A stretch of 8,951 bases of DNA from Pseudomonadota bacterium (GCA_023433185.1 JAEZEN010000380.1:1-8951), one strand, 5' to 3'. Positions 1 to 7,020 are shown, counted from the stretch's first letter. The notes: generated from the sequence alone by a model not told the origin. Translations and numbers: made by a program.

Positions 1-1338
1 GACCGTGACCCCGGCGGCGGCATGGATGCGGGCGGCGAGCGCGGCGAGGAGCCCGTCGCGGCCGGCGGGCGCGATCAGCGTGACGCCCGAGGGGCGGCCA
101 TCACCCCGGAGCGGTCCCGGGACGGCGATGGCCGCGAGGTCGAGGAGGTTGACGAAGTTGGTGTAGATGCCGAGGCGGCTGTTGGCACCGACCGGGTCGG
201 CGGCCACCGCCTCGAGCGTGCAGACGTCCGGGATGGTCGGGACCACCAGCACGTCGATCTCGTCCCAGAGCCGCGCGGCCTCACGGGCCAGTTCGGCGAG
301 GCGGTACTGGCCGGCGAAGGCGTCGGCCGCCGTGAGCCGCGTCGCCCCCGCGATGATCGCATGCGTCACCGGGTGCAGGGCCTCCGGCCGCGCTTCGATG
401 AACTCCCGGATCGCGGCATAGCGCTCGGCGACCCATGCGCCCTCATAGAGAAGCGCCGCAGCCGCATAGAACGGCGCGAGGTCGACGGGCCGGGGGGCGG
501 CGCCGCAATCTGGCAGCGCGGCGAGCGCCGCAGCGAACGCATCGGCGGCGAAGGGCCCGTCGAGGATGAGGCTCGCTGCATCGGGGACGCCGAGCCGCAG
601 CGTCGGCGGCAGCGCCATGCCCCCGGCCGGCAGGCTCCGCGACCAGGCGTCCGCGGCATCGTAGCCGGCCGCCACATCCAGTACCGTCCACGCGTCCGCG
701 ACGGTGCCGGCGAAGATCGAGACGCAGTCGAGGCTGCGGCAGGCCGGCACGACCCCGCGCGCCGAGATCATGCCCCGCGTCGGCTTGAGGCCGACGATGT
801 TGTTCAGCGCCGCGGGCACGCGTCCCGACCCGGCCGTATCGGTACCGAGGGCGAAGCCGACGAGGCCGCGCGCCACCGCGACCGCCGAGCCCGAGGACGA
901 GCCGCCGGGCACCAGGGCCGGATCGACGGCGTTGCGCGGCACCGGATAGGGCGTGCGCACGCCAACGAGCCCCGTCGCGAACTGGTCGAGATTGGTCTTG
1001 CCGACCGGAATCGCTCCGGCCGCCACCAGCCGCTCGACGACCGCGGCGGAGCGCTCCGGCGTATAGGCAAACTCGGCGCAGGCCGCGGTGGTCGGCACGC
1101 CCGCCACGTCGATGTTGTCCTTGACCGCGAAGGGCACGCCCCACAGCGGCCGTTCCGGATCGAGCGGCCCGAGGGCCGCGGCGGCCGCCACCGCCTCCTC
1201 CTCGGCAACCAGGCTGATGAAGATTCCGGGATCGCCCGCCGCGGCGATGCTCCGGTAGACATCCCGGATGATGTCGACCGGATTCGCCCCGGCCGCATAA
1301 GCCTGCCGGAGGCCCGGGATGCTGACGTCTCGTTCCAC
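1..1338 (-). CDS. atzF: Allophanate hydrolase, amidase-signature domain (C-terminus beyond the left edge)
   Basis: Partial gene: 446 codons are open and the frame leaves the window at base 1 without a stop. Full-length allophanate hydrolases have about 600 residues, so the C-terminal domain is probably outside. The enzyme hydrolyses allophanate (urea-1-carboxylate) to ammonia and CO2 in the cytoplasm, the last step of urea-carboxylase or cyanurate/biuret breakdown. Visible amidase-signature hallmarks are VKDNID with the catalytic Lys at 73, PGGSSSGSA with the cis-Ser at about 147, and TDTAGSGR with the nucleophile Ser at about 171. The N-terminus and the stretch GLKPTRGMISARGVVPACRS are typical of AtzF rather than GatA. 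The start is GTG at 1338, six bases after AAGGAG (1345-1350). A TTG two bases upstream is in another frame and does not give the amidase. No urea carboxylase or other amidase gene is in view; partners may lie to the left. A general amidase is the alternative. Confidence 0.87.
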   Translation of the reverse strand, partial: MERDVSIPGLRQAYAAGANPVDIIRDVYRSIAAAGDPGIFISLVAEEEAVAAAAALGPLDPERPLWGVPFAVKDNIDVAGVPTTAACAEFAYTPERSAAVVERLVAAGAIPVGKTNLDQFATGLVGVRTPYPVPRNAVDPALVPGGSSSGSAVAVARGLVGFALGTDTAGSGRVPAALNNIVGLKPTRGMISARGVVPACRSLDCVSIFAGTVADAWTVLDVAAGYDAADAWSRSLPAGGMALPPTLRLGVPDAASLILDGPFAADAFAAALAALPDCGAAPRPVDLAPFYAAAALLYEGAWVAERYAAIREFIEARPEALHPVTHAIIAGATRLTAADAFAGQYRLAELAREAARLWDEIDVLVVPTIPDVCTLEAVAADPVGANSRLGIYTNFVNLLDLAAIAVPGPLRGDGRPSGVTLIAPAGRDGLLAALAARIHAAAGVTV

Positions 1339-1344
1339 AACCTA

Positions 1345-1350
1345 CTCCTT
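1345..1350 (-). promoter_or_regulatory. Ribosome binding site of the allophanate hydrolase
   Basis: On the minus strand AAGGAG is followed by six bases and then GTG (1338-1336). The site supports this non-ATG start. The overlapping TTG at 1340 is only four bases away and opens a frame without amidase motifs. Confidence 0.7.
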
Positions 1351-1382
1351 CACCACTTCACCACGCTCGACTCGCCCCGAAG

Positions 1383-1394
1383 ATTGCATGCAAT
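1383..1394. promoter_or_regulatory. Perfect 12-bp palindrome, candidate GntR-family operator
   Basis: ATTGCATGCAAT is a perfect palindrome in the 178-bp spacer between the divergent allophanate hydrolase (starts at 1338) and the mutarotase-like gene (starts at 1517). It is AT-rich in a very GC-rich background and lies 45 bp upstream of the GTG start, a usual position for an operator. FadR-subfamily GntR regulators often bind short TTGnATnCAA-like palindromes, so such a regulator is the inferred ligand. No regulator gene is in the window, and it could instead serve the divergent gene 122 bp away. Confidence 0.5.
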
Positions 1395-1516
1395 TTGGCG
1401 GCCAAGCGAGCGCCGCGTTGCGCCGTCGCCGGAATCGGACGCCGGACGGAGGCGGACTCTGGTCCTCCGCCACGCCGGGCAGTAGACATTCGGGCCTGAC
1501 CTGGGGAGGGCCCGAC

Positions 1517-2596
1517 ATGAAGACCTATCCGCTCCGCGCCGACCGTACGACGCTTGCCGTCACCGCCACCGGCGGACACCTGTCCGACGTCGCCTTCGAT
1601 CTCGACGGGCGCCGCGTCGCGCCGATGCATGCGGCGCCCTGGCACGACGAGACGATGCCGCCCGACACGCCGCCGATGCTCCGGGTCCTCCGCGGGGACT
1701 TCTTCTGCGCGCCCTTTGGCCCGAATGACGGCCCGGACGGTGGCCCGCCACACGGCCTGCCGGCAAGCAGCCACTGGCACCTCACGGCCGAGGGCGAGGG
1801 GTTCGTGGAGACCGTGCTCGATGTCGAGGTCATGGGGGCGAAGGTGATCAAGCGCGTCGAGCTGCGGCCGGGCGAGACGGTGATCTACCAGCGCCATGGG
1901 CTGGCGGGCGGCTCGGGCCGGCTGCCGCTCGGCCACCATGCGATGCTCCGCGCCGACGGCCCCCTCCTCCTCGGCTTTGCCCCCCGGGTCTTCGCCGGCA
2001 CGCCGCCGACACCGCTCGAGACGCCGCCGGAGGGCCGTTCGATCCTCGCCTATCCCCAGGACATCGCCGACCTCCGCGCCGCGGCGCTGGCCGAGGGCGG
2101 CACGATCGACCTGACCCGCTATCCGGTCGAGGACGGCCACGAGGACCTGTGGATGCTCGCCTCCGAGCCCGACCTAACCTTCGGCTGGACGGCGGCAACC
2201 TGTCGGGCCGGGGGCTGGGTGTGGTTCGGCCTCAAGGACCCGCGCACCCTGCCCGAGACCATCGTCTGGCAGAGCAATGGCGGCCGCGGCTACCCGCCGT
2301 GGTCAGGCCGCCATCGCGGCGTCATCGGCCTCGAGGAGGTCTGCAGCTACTTCCACCTCGGCCACGCCGCATCGACCGCCGACAATCCGGTGGCGGCACG
2401 GGGAATCCCGACCGCGGTGACGCTCGCGCCGGACGGTGCGGTGACGATCCCCTACATGTTCGGCGTCGCCGACATCCCGGACGGCTTCGGCGCGGTCGCC
2501 GACATCGTCGAGGAGGACGGCGGCATCCTGTTGCGGGACGCGGCCGGCCGCGAGGTATACGCCGCCTGCGACGTGAGCTTCGTCACCAATCCCTGA
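1517..2596 (+). CDS. Aldose 1-epimerase / galactose-mutarotase-fold protein (putative)
   Basis: A 359-residue soluble protein with no signal peptide or membrane segment. The composition is beta-rich, with many Gly/Pro turns and aromatic residues, as expected of the galactose-mutarotase-like beta-sandwich that binds sugars and interconverts anomers. Suggestive motifs are GDFFCAPFG (60-68), HGLPASSHWHL (79-89), LGHHAMLR (138-145), QSNGGRGYPPWSGRHRGVIG (252-271) and LEEVCSYFHLG (272-282). The paired His and late Glu match the pattern of catalytic His and Glu in epimerases, but I cannot align them with certainty. The ATG at 1517 follows GGGGAGGG (1503-1510) at six bases. The frame is open upstream to 1319, but that stretch is not protein-like and overlaps the regulatory spacer. 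The gene converges on the sugar ABC operon, which fits a role in preparing or sensing the imported sugar. Family assignment is by overall look only; catalytic activity is not shown. Confidence 0.62.
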   Translation: MKTYPLRADRTTLAVTATGGHLSDVAFDLDGRRVAPMHAAPWHDETMPPDTPPMLRVLRGDFFCAPFGPNDGPDGGPPHGLPASSHWHLTAEGEGFVETVLDVEVMGAKVIKRVELRPGETVIYQRHGLAGGSGRLPLGHHAMLRADGPLLLGFAPRVFAGTPPTPLETPPEGRSILAYPQDIADLRAAALAEGGTIDLTRYPVEDGHEDLWMLASEPDLTFGWTAATCRAGGWVWFGLKDPRTLPETIVWQSNGGRGYPPWSGRHRGVIGLEEVCSYFHLGHAASTADNPVAARGIPTAVTLAPDGAVTIPYMFGVADIPDGFGAVADIVEEDGGILLRDAAGREVYAACDVSFVTNP

Positions 2597-2626
2597 CGCC
2601 TGCGGCCGCAACGGCGCGAAACGAAA

Positions 2627-2653
2627 GAGGCCCGCGAAACGGTCGCGGGCCTC
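2627..2653. terminator. Hairpin between convergent genes, likely shared terminator
   Basis: A perfect 11-bp stem (2627-2637 with 2643-2653) encloses a 5-base loop and lies 30 bp after the mutarotase-like stop and 30 bp after the ATPase stop. On the minus strand the stem is followed by TTTCGTTTCG, a broken T-tract, so it should work best for the transporter operon. On the plus strand it is followed by CCGGGGG, so termination in that direction is less certain. Confidence 0.75.
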
Positions 2654-2683
2654 CCGGGGGTTCCGGCAGAAGTAGCGCCGTTC

Positions 2684-3475
2684 TCAAACGATGACCTCGG
2701 TCATGTGCTCGACCGAGGTGTCTTCCTTCCGCACGTCCATGATCTTGAGGCCGCGCGCCATCGCCACGATGCGGTCGGCGATCGGGTAGATGTGGTGGAG
2801 GTTGTGGCTGATGAAGATCGAGCCGATGCCCTGCTCCTTCAGCGAGACCACATAGTCCAGCACCTTGTTGGTCTCCTTAACCGAAAGGTGGTTGGTCGGC
2901 TCGTCTAGAATGAGCATCTTCGACTTGAAGTACATCGCCCGGGCGATGGCGACGGCCTGGCGCTGACCGCCGGACAGTTCCTCGACGGTTGTATTCGGCG
3001 AGCGGCGCGTGAGGTCGATGTTGGTCATCGAGCGCGTGGCGTGCTCGACCATCGCCTTCTGGTCCATGATGCCGATGCCGCCGATCCGGAACCCGGTCAG
3101 CGGCTCGCGGCCGATGAACATGTTCCGCGCGATCGACATCTGCGGGACCATGGCCGTGTACTGGTAGATGGTCTCGATGCCGAGGGCCATGGCGACCTTG
3201 GGCGAGGAGAGGCTCACCTCCTTGCCATTGAAGTAGATCTAGCCCTTGGTCTGCTGCTCGGCCCCGGACAGGATCTTGATCAACGTCGACTTGCCGGCGC
3301 CGTTGTCGCCCACGAGGCCGACGATCTCACCGGGATCGGCATGGAAGTCGACCCCGGCGAGCGCCTGGACGCTGCCGTACCATTTCTCCAGCCCCTCGCA
3401 GCGGATCAGGGCCTTTTCCGTCGGCTTGACGAACTCGAGGGGCGACTGCTTGTGCTCGTGGAGGATCTCGGCCAT
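2684..3475 (-). pseudogene. Sugar ABC transporter ATPase interrupted by an in-frame amber codon
   Basis: The cytoplasmic ATPase subunit of a carbohydrate ABC importer, single-domain FrcA-like type, 263 residues if read through. The ATG at 3475 follows GAGGAGGG, and the gene starts 11 bp after the permease stop. Residues 1-78 hold the N-terminus and Walker A (GDNGAGKST, 56-64). Codon 79 is TAG (3241-3239). The same frame then runs undamaged from IYFNGKEV to the end, with Q-loop Gln at about 105, LSGGQ at 167-171, Walker B MLILDEP with D191/E192 and the switch His at about 224 (FISHNL). Related proteins usually read TKGEI here, so a one-base change GAG to TAG is the simple explanation. A restart at ATG 3190 would lack Walker A, so neither piece could hydrolyse ATP alone. 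It may be a recent nonsense mutation, a sequencing error or suppressed amber. Until that is settled the transporter should be regarded as lacking a confirmed motor. Confidence 0.85.
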
Positions 3476-3486
3476 CGGTTCCCTCC

Positions 3487-4446
3487 TCATTGCATGGAGC
3501 GGGCACGGCGACGCACCCACATGTTGAGAACGACGGCGAAGATGGTGAGCGCGCCGATCGCAAACTTGAACCAGTTGGCGTCGATGCGGGCCATCACGAG
3601 GCCGTTGTCGATGACGCGGATCAGGCCGGTGCCGACGATGAACCCGATGATCGAGCCGATGCCGCCCATCAGTGACGTGCCGCCGATCACCGCGGCGGCG
3701 ATCGCCTGCAGTTCCAGGCCCTCGCCGAGGGCCGGAAGCGCCGAACGCAGCCGGAAGGTGGTGACCATTCCGGCGAAGCCGGCGAGGAACGAGCACAGCA
3801 TGAAGCAGAACATCTTCACCCGGCGGGTATTGATGCCCATGTCGGAGGCTGCCTGCGGCTGGCCACCGGTGGCGAAGATCCAGTTGCCGAGATTGGTGAA
3901 GTGCAGCATGACGCCGAGCACGACGGCAAAGCCCGCGAACCAGATCATCGAGGCGCGGAACAGGCCGAGGTCCGCGACGAAGATGCCGATGGGGAAATCG
4001 GCAGGAAATGGCGGCGGAAAACCGCCCGAAAGCACCACGGCGGCGGAGCGCGCCATGAACATCATGCCGAGGGTGGTGACGAAGCTCGGGATGCTGAAGC
4101 GTATGGTTATCTGCCCGTTGAGGAAGCCGACGAAGATCGCCACGGCGAAGCCGATCGCGATCGCCATGTAGGGGTCGAACCCCCAGCGGCCGACGGCGAT
4201 GACCATGACCAGCGGCGAGAGCGCGAAGACCGATCCCACCGAGAGATCGAACTCTCCGGCGATCATCAGGATGCCGACGCCCAGCACGACGATTCCGAGC
4301 TCGGGAAAGGCGAACAGGATGACGCGGATATTGCCGTAGGAACTGAACTGCGGCGCGTAGATCGCGAAGCCGACGATCACCAGGATGAGCATGACCAGCG
4401 CACTGATCTCGGGCCGAGACAGAAGCGCCTTTGTGATGGAATGCAT
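3487..4446 (-). CDS. Sugar ABC transporter permease, BPD_transp_2 family
   Basis: The inner-membrane channel subunit of a ribose/fructose-type ABC importer, 319 residues, usual for this family. About eight to ten hydrophobic helices are visible, beginning at 15-30, 43-63, 69-85 and 91-110 and ending at 295-310 before a basic tail (VRRRARSMQ). Family marks are GEFDLSVGS (64-72), equivalent to the common GGIDLSVG, and the cytoplasmic loop with IGGTSLMGGIGS (254-265) that contacts the ATPase. The ATG at 4446 is preceded by a weak GGGGA. The gene lies 68 bp after the binding-protein gene, with a hairpin between, and 11 bp before the ATPase, so it is in one operon with both. As a single permease gene it should act as a homodimer. 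FrcC is the closest named relative I can suggest; the substrate is unknown. The gene appears intact, in contrast to the ATPase. Confidence 0.92.
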   Translation of the reverse strand: MHSITKALLSRPEISALVMLILVIVGFAIYAPQFSSYGNIRVILFAFPELGIVVLGVGILMIAGEFDLSVGSVFALSPLVMVIAVGRWGFDPYMAIAIGFAVAIFVGFLNGQITIRFSIPSFVTTLGMMFMARSAAVVLSGGFPPPFPADFPIGIFVADLGLFRASMIWFAGFAVVLGVMLHFTNLGNWIFATGGQPQAASDMGINTRRVKMFCFMLCSFLAGFAGMVTTFRLRSALPALGEGLELQAIAAAVIGGTSLMGGIGSIIGFIVGTGLIRVIDNGLVMARIDANWFKFAIGALTIFAVVLNMWVRRRARSMQ

Positions 4447-4464
4447 TGGTCCCCCGAGCGAGTC

Positions 4465-4491
4465 ACCCGGACCGCGCGATGCGGTCCGGGT
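4465..4491 (-). promoter_or_regulatory. Intercistronic hairpin between binding-protein and permease genes
   Basis: A perfect 11-bp GC-rich stem (4465-4475 with 4481-4491) closes a 5-base loop in the 68-bp gap. On the coding (minus) strand no T-tract follows, so a full terminator is unlikely. Similar hairpins after binding-protein genes, as in malE-malF, block 3' decay and keep the binding protein more abundant than the membrane subunits. That role is inferred. Confidence 0.7.
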
Positions 4492-4514
4492 GTTGGCGTT
4501 GATGCGGACGGTGC

Positions 4515-5480
4515 CTAGCGGATGCCCTGGCCCGACAGCTCGAGCAGGTCGTCGACCTCGTCGGGCGAGATCAGCGCCTTGCCGGTGTTCACGTCGATCG
4601 GCGGGAACTTGAAGTTGTTGAGCAGGTAGAGCTGGTGGACCGGGTAATAGCCCTGGAGATAGGGCTGCTGGTCGACCGTGAGCTGGATGTAGCCGCTCTT
4701 CATCTCGTCGAAGACGACCGGGACCAGGTCGAAGCCGGCGAGCAGGACCTCACCCGGGCCCTTGCCGAGATCGCGGAGCGAGACCGCGGCGCCGGCATGC
4801 CAGTACCCGGTGTCGAAATAGGCGTTTGTGGGGGTCGCCTGGACGTAGGCGGCAACGCGCTGGCCGACCAGGGCGAGATCGAGGCCGGCGTCGATGCGCT
4901 CGTAGGTGATCTCGCGGTCGGGGTTGGCTTCCTGGTACTCCTTGACGAAGCGCTCGATGCCGGCGGCGCGGGTCTCGGACCACACCTGGCCGGGGCCGTT
5001 CACGCCGATGAGCACGTGGACCGGGCCTTCGGCCGGGAAGTTCTCCGACTGCGCCTTGGCGAGGTCGTAGCCCGCGACTTCGAGATCCTGGCCGACATAG
5101 GACAGCCGGTAGCTGAGGTCCGGATGGTCGACGTTCGACGCGATCACCGGGATGCCCGCATCGGCGGCGCGCTGCAGCGCCTCGTCGAAGATGTTGCCGC
5201 CGGCGAAGGTGAGGATGATGCCGGTCGACTCGGCGGCGATCGCCGCCTCGAAGTTGTTCAGCTGCTCCTGGAAATTGCCGTCCTGCTGCAGGAAGACCAT
5301 CTGACAGTCGGCATCGATCTGCGCGCACGCGTCGTCCATGCCGAGCTTCACCGCCTGCCAGAACACGTTGCCCGGCGTCGAATGCAGCAGGTAGGTGATC
5401 TTCTCCTGCGCCTGGCTGGCATTGACGCCAACCATGATGGCGGCAGCGGCAACACCGCCCGCCACGAGTGACTTGATCAT
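4515..5480 (-). CDS. Periplasmic sugar-binding protein of ABC importer
   Basis: The substrate-binding subunit, 321 residues, Peripla_BP_4 (ribose/fructose-binding, FrcB-like) type. A Sec signal peptide spans about 1-25: MIKS, a hydrophobic core of Ala/Val/Ile, then NASQA before QEKITYLL, so cleavage by signal peptidase I is likely after QA. No lipobox Cys is present. The mature part has two alpha/beta lobes: an N-lobe with NVFWQAVKLG and QQDGNFQEQLNNFEAAIA, and the characteristic GIPVIASNVDHPD, followed by a C-lobe with EVLLAGFDLVP and LTVDQQPYLQGY, the usual ligand-contact DQ motif. The ATG at 5480 has GGAGGAA just upstream and directly precedes the signal peptide. The open frame continues to 5699, but the extra 73 residues are Arg-rich and would bury the signal peptide. 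The gene follows the enolase-family gene by 212 bp and is first of the transport genes. Ligand unknown. Confidence 0.92.
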   Translation of the reverse strand: MIKSLVAGGVAAAAIMVGVNASQAQEKITYLLHSTPGNVFWQAVKLGMDDACAQIDADCQMVFLQQDGNFQEQLNNFEAAIAAESTGIILTFAGGNIFDEALQRAADAGIPVIASNVDHPDLSYRLSYVGQDLEVAGYDLAKAQSENFPAEGPVHVLIGVNGPGQVWSETRAAGIERFVKEYQEANPDREITYERIDAGLDLALVGQRVAAYVQATPTNAYFDTGYWHAGAAVSLRDLGKGPGEVLLAGFDLVPVVFDEMKSGYIQLTVDQQPYLQGYYPVHQLYLLNNFKFPPIDVNTGKALISPDEVDDLLELSGQGIR

Positions 5481-5524
5481 GACTTCCTCCCAAAACTGGC
5501 CGGCAGGGCGCCAGCCGAACCGCG

Positions 5525-5553
5525 AAGCTAAACGGGCTCGCGAAGGGTCGCAA
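5525..5553 (-). promoter_or_regulatory. Candidate sigma-70 promoter for the transporter genes
   Basis: On the minus strand TTGCGA (5553-5548), a 17-base spacer and TAGCTT (5530-5525) give a plausible -35/-10 pair, with transcription expected near 5518 and a leader of about 38 bases. An imperfect dyad, CGCGA near 5521 with TCGCG near 5538, overlaps it and could be an operator. The match is only 4/6 and 3/6, so this is tentative. It would allow the binding-protein gene to be expressed separately from the enolase gene. Confidence 0.3.
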
Positions 5554-5647
5554 GCCGACTCGATGCGCATGATCGAGGCAACCGCGGCCCGGCGCTTGCG
5601 CCGATCCCCTGGACGGCCGATCGAACGAGACCGCCCACCGTGCCGCT

Positions 5648-5661
5648 GCGACGATCGTCGC
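5648..5661. promoter_or_regulatory. 14-bp perfect palindrome downstream of the enolase-family gene
   Basis: GCGACGATCGTCGC is self-complementary over 14 bases and lies in the 212-bp spacer, about 95 bp upstream of the candidate transporter promoter. It could be a regulator site or simply a GC-rich coincidence. No function is assigned. Confidence 0.3.
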
Positions 5662-5692
5662 GGCGACATCTCCCGCCGCGAAAAAGACCGGA

Positions 5693-6889
5693 TCAGCATG
5701 CCCGCGAGAAGCGGACAACTGATGGGAAACGATCAGTCAGATCGGGCACGAGGTCCATCCCGAGGCCGGGTCCCGGCGGCACCGTGACGTAGCCGTCCTT
5801 CACCTCGGGGACCGCGGTGACAAGGTCGCGGTACCAGGTGCGGTAATAGCCGCGGACGCTCTCCTGAAGGAGGGCGTTGGGGGCGTTGAGGGAAAGGTGG
5901 GTCGACGCGCAGAACACCACCGGGCCCGTGCAGTCATGGGGGGCGACCGGCAGGTGCCAGGCCTCCGCCATCGACGCGATCTTGCGGGCCTCGGACAGGC
6001 CCCCGCACCAGGCGATGTCGAACATGACGATGCCCGCCGCCCCGGAATCGAGGAGGTCGCGGAAGGCCCAGCGCGTGCCGAGGGTCTCCGAGGCGCAGAC
6101 CGGCGCCGGCGACGCCTCCGCATAGCGCCGCAGATCGGCCAGCGCGTCCATGCGGATCGGGTCCTCGTGCCAGTTGGTGCCGTAGGGCGCCAGCGCCCGG
6201 GCGATGGCGATCGCCGGGGTGAGCTGCCACATCGAGTGGAACTCGACCATGATGTCGATCCGGTCGCCCACCGCGCGGCGGATCTTCTCGAACGGCTCGA
6301 GCGCCGCCTTCATCTCGGCGGGCGAGATGTGGAGGCCGTCGTTGCGCTCGGCGGCGATGTCGAAGGGCCAGATCTTCATCGCCGTGATGCCCTCCGACAG
6401 GAGGTCGGCGGCGAGCTCGTCGGCCCGATTGAGGAAGGCGTCGAGATCGTCGTAGTCCTTGCGCGCGCCGCGCCCCCAGTTGGCGGTGTTCTGGCCGACG
6501 GCCTTGCGCATGTAGCTCGACCCGGCGCAGGTGTTGTAGGTGCGGATGCGGTCGCGCGAGAAGCCCCCGAGGAGCTGGGCGATCGGCTGGCCGGTGACCT
6601 TGCCGAACAGGTCCCAGAGCGCGATGTCGAAGGCGGAATTGCCACGCATCTCGGCACCGGTGGACCTGAACCCGACATAGGGGGTGAGGTCCTTTGCGAT
6701 CCGGTCGATGGCGAGCGGGTCGCGGCCGAGCATCCTCGGCGCGATGACCTCGTGGACATAGGCCTCGACGGTCGCCGCGGCGAAGAACGTCTCGCCGAGG
6801 CCGACGAGTCCTTCGTCGGTGTGGACCCGGACGAAGAGGAGGTTGGCGAACTCCTCCGGCCGGATGGTCTCGATGGCGGTGATCTTCAT
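5693..6889 (-). CDS. Enolase-superfamily (mandelate racemase/MLE) sugar-acid dehydratase, GalD-like
   Basis: A 398-residue cytoplasmic enzyme, usual length for the superfamily. The N-terminal capping domain is about 1-120, with GLGETFF and FDIALWDLFGKVTGQP; the (beta/alpha)7-beta barrel follows. Mg2+ ligands appear to be E216 (in VEFH), E242 (HEDP) and E268 (SET). H218 and the D291-H318 dyad are candidate acid/base residues, and E343 (LLQES) completes the site. The spacings 26, 26, 50 and 25 between E216, E242, E268, H318 and E343 match what I recall of E. coli galactonate dehydratase (D183, E209, E235, H285, E310). Dehydration of an aldonate to a 2-keto-3-deoxy acid is therefore the best guess. 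The first ligand is Glu, where GalD has Asp, and the exact substrate is unknown. The ATG at 6889 follows GGGAGG. It is the first gene of the minus-strand cluster, upstream of the binding protein, so the transporter may import its substrate. Confidence 0.85.
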   Translation of the reverse strand: MKITAIETIRPEEFANLLFVRVHTDEGLVGLGETFFAAATVEAYVHEVIAPRMLGRDPLAIDRIAKDLTPYVGFRSTGAEMRGNSAFDIALWDLFGKVTGQPIAQLLGGFSRDRIRTYNTCAGSSYMRKAVGQNTANWGRGARKDYDDLDAFLNRADELAADLLSEGITAMKIWPFDIAAERNDGLHISPAEMKAALEPFEKIRRAVGDRIDIMVEFHSMWQLTPAIAIARALAPYGTNWHEDPIRMDALADLRRYAEASPAPVCASETLGTRWAFRDLLDSGAAGIVMFDIAWCGGLSEARKIASMAEAWHLPVAPHDCTGPVVFCASTHLSLNAPNALLQESVRGYYRTWYRDLVTAVPEVKDGYVTVPPGPGLGMDLVPDLTDRFPSVVRFSRAC

Positions 6890-6916
6890 GGCTTGCCTCC
6901 CCCGTTCGCGCCAGAG

Positions 6917-6929
6917 GCATCACAGATGC
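6917..6929. promoter_or_regulatory. Small inverted repeat upstream of the enolase-family gene
   Basis: GCATC-ACA-GATGC lies 28 bp upstream of the enolase-family start, next to a second dyad, GCCGAGTCGGC (6930-6940). Both sit in the 131-bp divergent spacer between that gene and the plus-strand gene at 7021. An operator for the minus-strand cluster is possible. The arms are short, so chance is a real alternative. Confidence 0.25.
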
Positions 6930-7020
6930 GCCGAGTCGGCAAGCGGCGCCTGCCGCGGCGGAACGGCCGACCGCGCGCCGCGTTCTGGCGACGAGACAGT
7001 CGGAGAAAGGAGTGACGGCC

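Noticed and set aside
804..1340. Minus-strand 178-codon frame starting at TTG 1340
   Set aside because: Shifted frame over the amidase gene. It shares the same ribosome binding site but reads Arg/Pro/Ser-rich low-complexity sequence.
22..1485. 487-codon plus-strand open frame opposite the allophanate hydrolase
   Set aside because: Arg/Asp/Gly-rich with no recognisable domain. It is the antisense shadow of the amidase, whose catalytic motifs are clear on the minus strand.
1319..1516. N-terminal extension of the mutarotase-like gene
   Set aside because: In frame but not protein-like. It would overlap the allophanate hydrolase start and the palindrome, while the ATG at 1517 has a good ribosome site.
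2684..3217. Downstream ATPase fragment as an independent gene starting at GTG 3217
   Set aside because: It begins mid-domain without Walker A, and AAGGAG directly touches the GTG. It is the remainder of the interrupted ATPase.
3041..4171. 376-codon plus-strand frame across ATPase and permease
   Set aside because: Antisense shadow. It spans two genes and has no domain or ribosome site.
5481..5699. 73-residue N-terminal extension of the binding protein
   Set aside because: Arg-rich, and it would place the Sec signal peptide internally. The ATG at 5480 has GGAGGAA upstream.
5897..7015. 372-codon plus-strand frame opposite the enolase-family gene
   Set aside because: Antisense shadow caused by GC-rich codon bias; no family resemblance.
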